The notes beneath the pieces were generated by a model. It was not told the DNA's origin and made no database searches. It saw only the letters and a program-made list of their open reading frames with translations. A stretch of DNA of 15,341 bases from Flammeovirgaceae bacterium UBA2786 (GTDB taxonomy: Bacteria; Bacteroidota; Bacteroidia; Cytophagales; Cyclobacteriaceae): NCBI GenBank assembly GCA_002352225.1, contig DEIA01000005.1, positions 1 to 15,341 on the forward strand. Direction: 5' to 3'. Of the stretch, positions 13,979 through 15,341 are shown piece after piece. Both the position numbers and the translations under genes were made by a program. Every line of letters starts with the position of its first letter. Positions within the stretch are counted from its first letter, which is position 1.

Positions 13979-15341
13979 TACCCGGGTAAACTATTCGGGG
14001 AGCATCAAAAGTATAGGCTAACGAATATTGTTTAAGTAATGCCTCCCTAACTTCGAAAGGATAAAAATTATTGAGGGTAGGGATGTTCTCAAAGATCACA
14101 ACATCATAATGATTGCTGTTTATGCTAGTTAAAATAGAGGTCAATTCGCGGTCAAACAAGCCCACCCCTAAGTGATACCACAAAGGTCCTTGTGCAAGGG
14201 TGTACCCGGCTTCTTTTGCCAGCGGGGTTAGTTCCGACATATTTAAAACAACAGGAGGTTTTTCGGCCTTTATCGTGTTTACGGTTTCAATTATTTTGTC
14301 AATACCTTTTACGGTAGAGGCAGGCATCCGTACATGTTTAAAAGATTCTACCGTTGAAAGTTGCCACTGCGATACGTTGGCAAAAAAATTACATTCCGGT
14401 GGTTCCAGAATGTATGTATTAATTGAAACAACATCCTTATTGATGGAAGGCGTTAATATCTTGGCCACCACTTTATCGGCATACTTCCAATACTTTTCAG
14501 ACCACCAAATTCCAATCATAACAAGCAGAATGGTTACAGTTGCCCACGAAGTGATATTGGGCAATCGGAATAAAGAGAGAAGCACATAGGCACAACCAAA
14601 CGCATGGAAGAATATATTATTGTCGCGCGGTACGTAACTGGTAACCTGAAAAATCATGGCTTGTGCCAATACACCCAAAACAAACAATGTAAAGAGATCT
14701 TCCATTCGGGTTGTTCCGATATACTTTTTTCGGTACAGATAAATGCCCAATACCAGTACGGTATAAATTTTTTCCCAACGCGACTCCTCCATATTAATTC
14801 TGATAATATCATACAGAGAGATTCTGCCATAATGGGGTGCCTGGCCGTAATTAAACCAATACCCAAACTCATGCTGTAAAAAAGGAAGTATGTTTAACAA
14901 GAACAGAACAATAAAGAAACCTGTCACCCATAATGCAGGTTTCATTGTTTTTGCAGCAAAACTGTAGTATGCTACAAGAACTAATGCAATAAGGATAGCC
15001 AGCGCTCCCGCATCTTGTTTGGTAAAAAATGAAAACGTTAAGAAAACGGCACACATACAAAGGTTTAGCCAACTTAATTTCCCTGAAGGACTTGCGAAAT
15101 ACTGAAAGAGAAATCCAAAACCCACAAGTTGAAAGATAATAACAGTGTGGTTATACTGAGGCCAGTACAAGCCCAGAATGTAGGTAAGCGAGAATATCAC
15201 AATACATAAGAACCGAACAGGCGCGGATGCCCCCACATTGATTAATATCCACCGGAATGAAAGACCGGATACAATATTCATAAATGCCTGTGTTTTGGCA
15301 AGTGTGAATAAGGATGCACCAAACATTTTGAAAAACAAGGC
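13950..15341 (-). CDS. GT-C-type (GT39-like) membrane glycosyltransferase, N-terminus cut by window edge
   Basis: The frame stays open to the right-hand edge; the 462 residues from the first possible start (TTG at 15338) begin inside a hydrophobic protein, so the real N-terminus, including the catalytic Asp loop expected in GT-C enzymes, is probably missing. About eight helices are seen up to residue 285, including LTFSFFTKQDAGALAI (100-115), whose TKQDAG turn is common in GT39/PMT-like and related membrane proteins. Residues about 290-462 form a soluble C-terminal domain that is probably periplasmic. GT-C enzymes typically use polyprenyl-phosphate sugars as donors, so this one could consume the product of the UbiA-type and HAD genes. 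The gene converges on the acyltransferase gene with a 29-nt overlap of coding ends. It could instead be an uncharacterised membrane protein of similar fold. Confidence 0.75.
   Translation of the reverse strand, partial: ALFFKMFGASLFTLAKTQAFMNIVSGLSFRWILINVGASAPVRFLCIVIFSLTYILGLYWPQYNHTVIIFQLVGFGFLFQYFASPSGKLSWLNLCMCAVFLTFSFFTKQDAGALAILIALVLVAYYSFAAKTMKPALWVTGFFIVLFLLNILPFLQHEFGYWFNYGQAPHYGRISLYDIIRINMEESRWEKIYTVLVLGIYLYRKKYIGTTRMEDLFTLFVLGVLAQAMIFQVTSYVPRDNNIFFHAFGCAYVLLSLFRLPNITSWATVTILLVMIGIWWSEKYWKYADKVVAKILTPSINKDVVSINTYILEPPECNFFANVSQWQLSTVESFKHVRMPASTVKGIDKIIETVNTIKAEKPPVVLNMSELTPLAKEAGYTLAQGPLWYHLGVGLFDRELTSILTSINSNHYDVVIFENIPTLNNFYPFEVREALLKQYSLAYTFDAPRIVYPGTIEVYLPVK

Noticed and set aside
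14200..14589. 129-codon plus-strand reading frame
   Set aside because: It is antisense to the soluble part of the GT-C gene, which has the better protein features.
1..15341. CRISPR array, tRNA, rRNA, insertion sequence or attachment-site repeats
   Set aside because: No regularly spaced repeats, RNA-gene signatures, transposase or terminal inverted repeats were seen; nearly all bases are coding.

Overview
This window reads as a surface-polysaccharide locus from a member of the Bacteroidota, probably a free-living Cytophagales-like bacterium. The sequence is AT-rich and genes are packed with 1-4 nt overlaps. Start codons lack obvious Shine-Dalgarno sequences, and two spacers carry boxes matching the Bacteroidota -7 consensus TAnnTTTG. 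The first gene encodes a PD40 propeller protein with an OmpA-like tail, a type common in this phylum. The assignment rests on recognised protein families, not on any database search.

Layout. (a) 30-1250 (+): secreted PD40/OmpA-like protein. (b) 1251-5122 (-): a compact five-gene run, in transcription order a NodU/CmcH/SxtI-type carbamoyltransferase, a 49-aa DUF5989-type membrane peptide (too short for many gene finders), an SxtJ-family membrane protein, a UbiA-superfamily enzyme of the decaprenyl-phosphate phosphoribosyltransferase type, and a HAD-IB phosphatase. (c) 5123-5245: divergent control region. (d) 5246-13978 (+): glycosyltransferase, Wzz/Wzc-like co-polymerase with a degenerate BY-kinase domain, Wzx-like flippase, a previously easy-to-miss 38-aa single-helix protein overlapping both neighbours, Wzy-like polymerase/ligase, a half-length TolC-like outer-membrane protein, and an acyltransferase-3. 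One unrecognised membrane-anchored gene (8774-9340) sits on the opposite strand inside this run. (e) 13950-15341 (-): a multi-spanning GT-C/GT39-like glycosyltransferase, cut at the right edge of the window.

Working model. Region (d) supplies assembly of a lipid-linked glycan (glycosyltransferase), flipping (Wzx), polymerisation (Wzy), chain-length control or export coupling (Wzz/Wzc-like), a candidate outer-membrane conduit (half TolC) and O-acylation. Region (b) could add carbamoyl decoration and make a polyprenyl-phosphate pentose donor (UbiA transferase, then HAD phosphatase). The GT-C enzyme in (e) belongs to a class that uses lipid-phosphate sugar donors, so the three parts may form one pathway; that link is inferred from position and family only. 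No initiating phosphoglycosyltransferase, SLBB-type Wza exporter, DprE1/DprE2-type epimerase or nucleotide-sugar synthesis gene is present here, so the system is incomplete within the window.

The most notable points are the 38-aa protein between wzx and wzy, the half-length TolC in place of Wza, the carbamoyltransferase-DUF5989-SxtJ-UbiA-HAD module, and the antisense gene embedded in the export operon.
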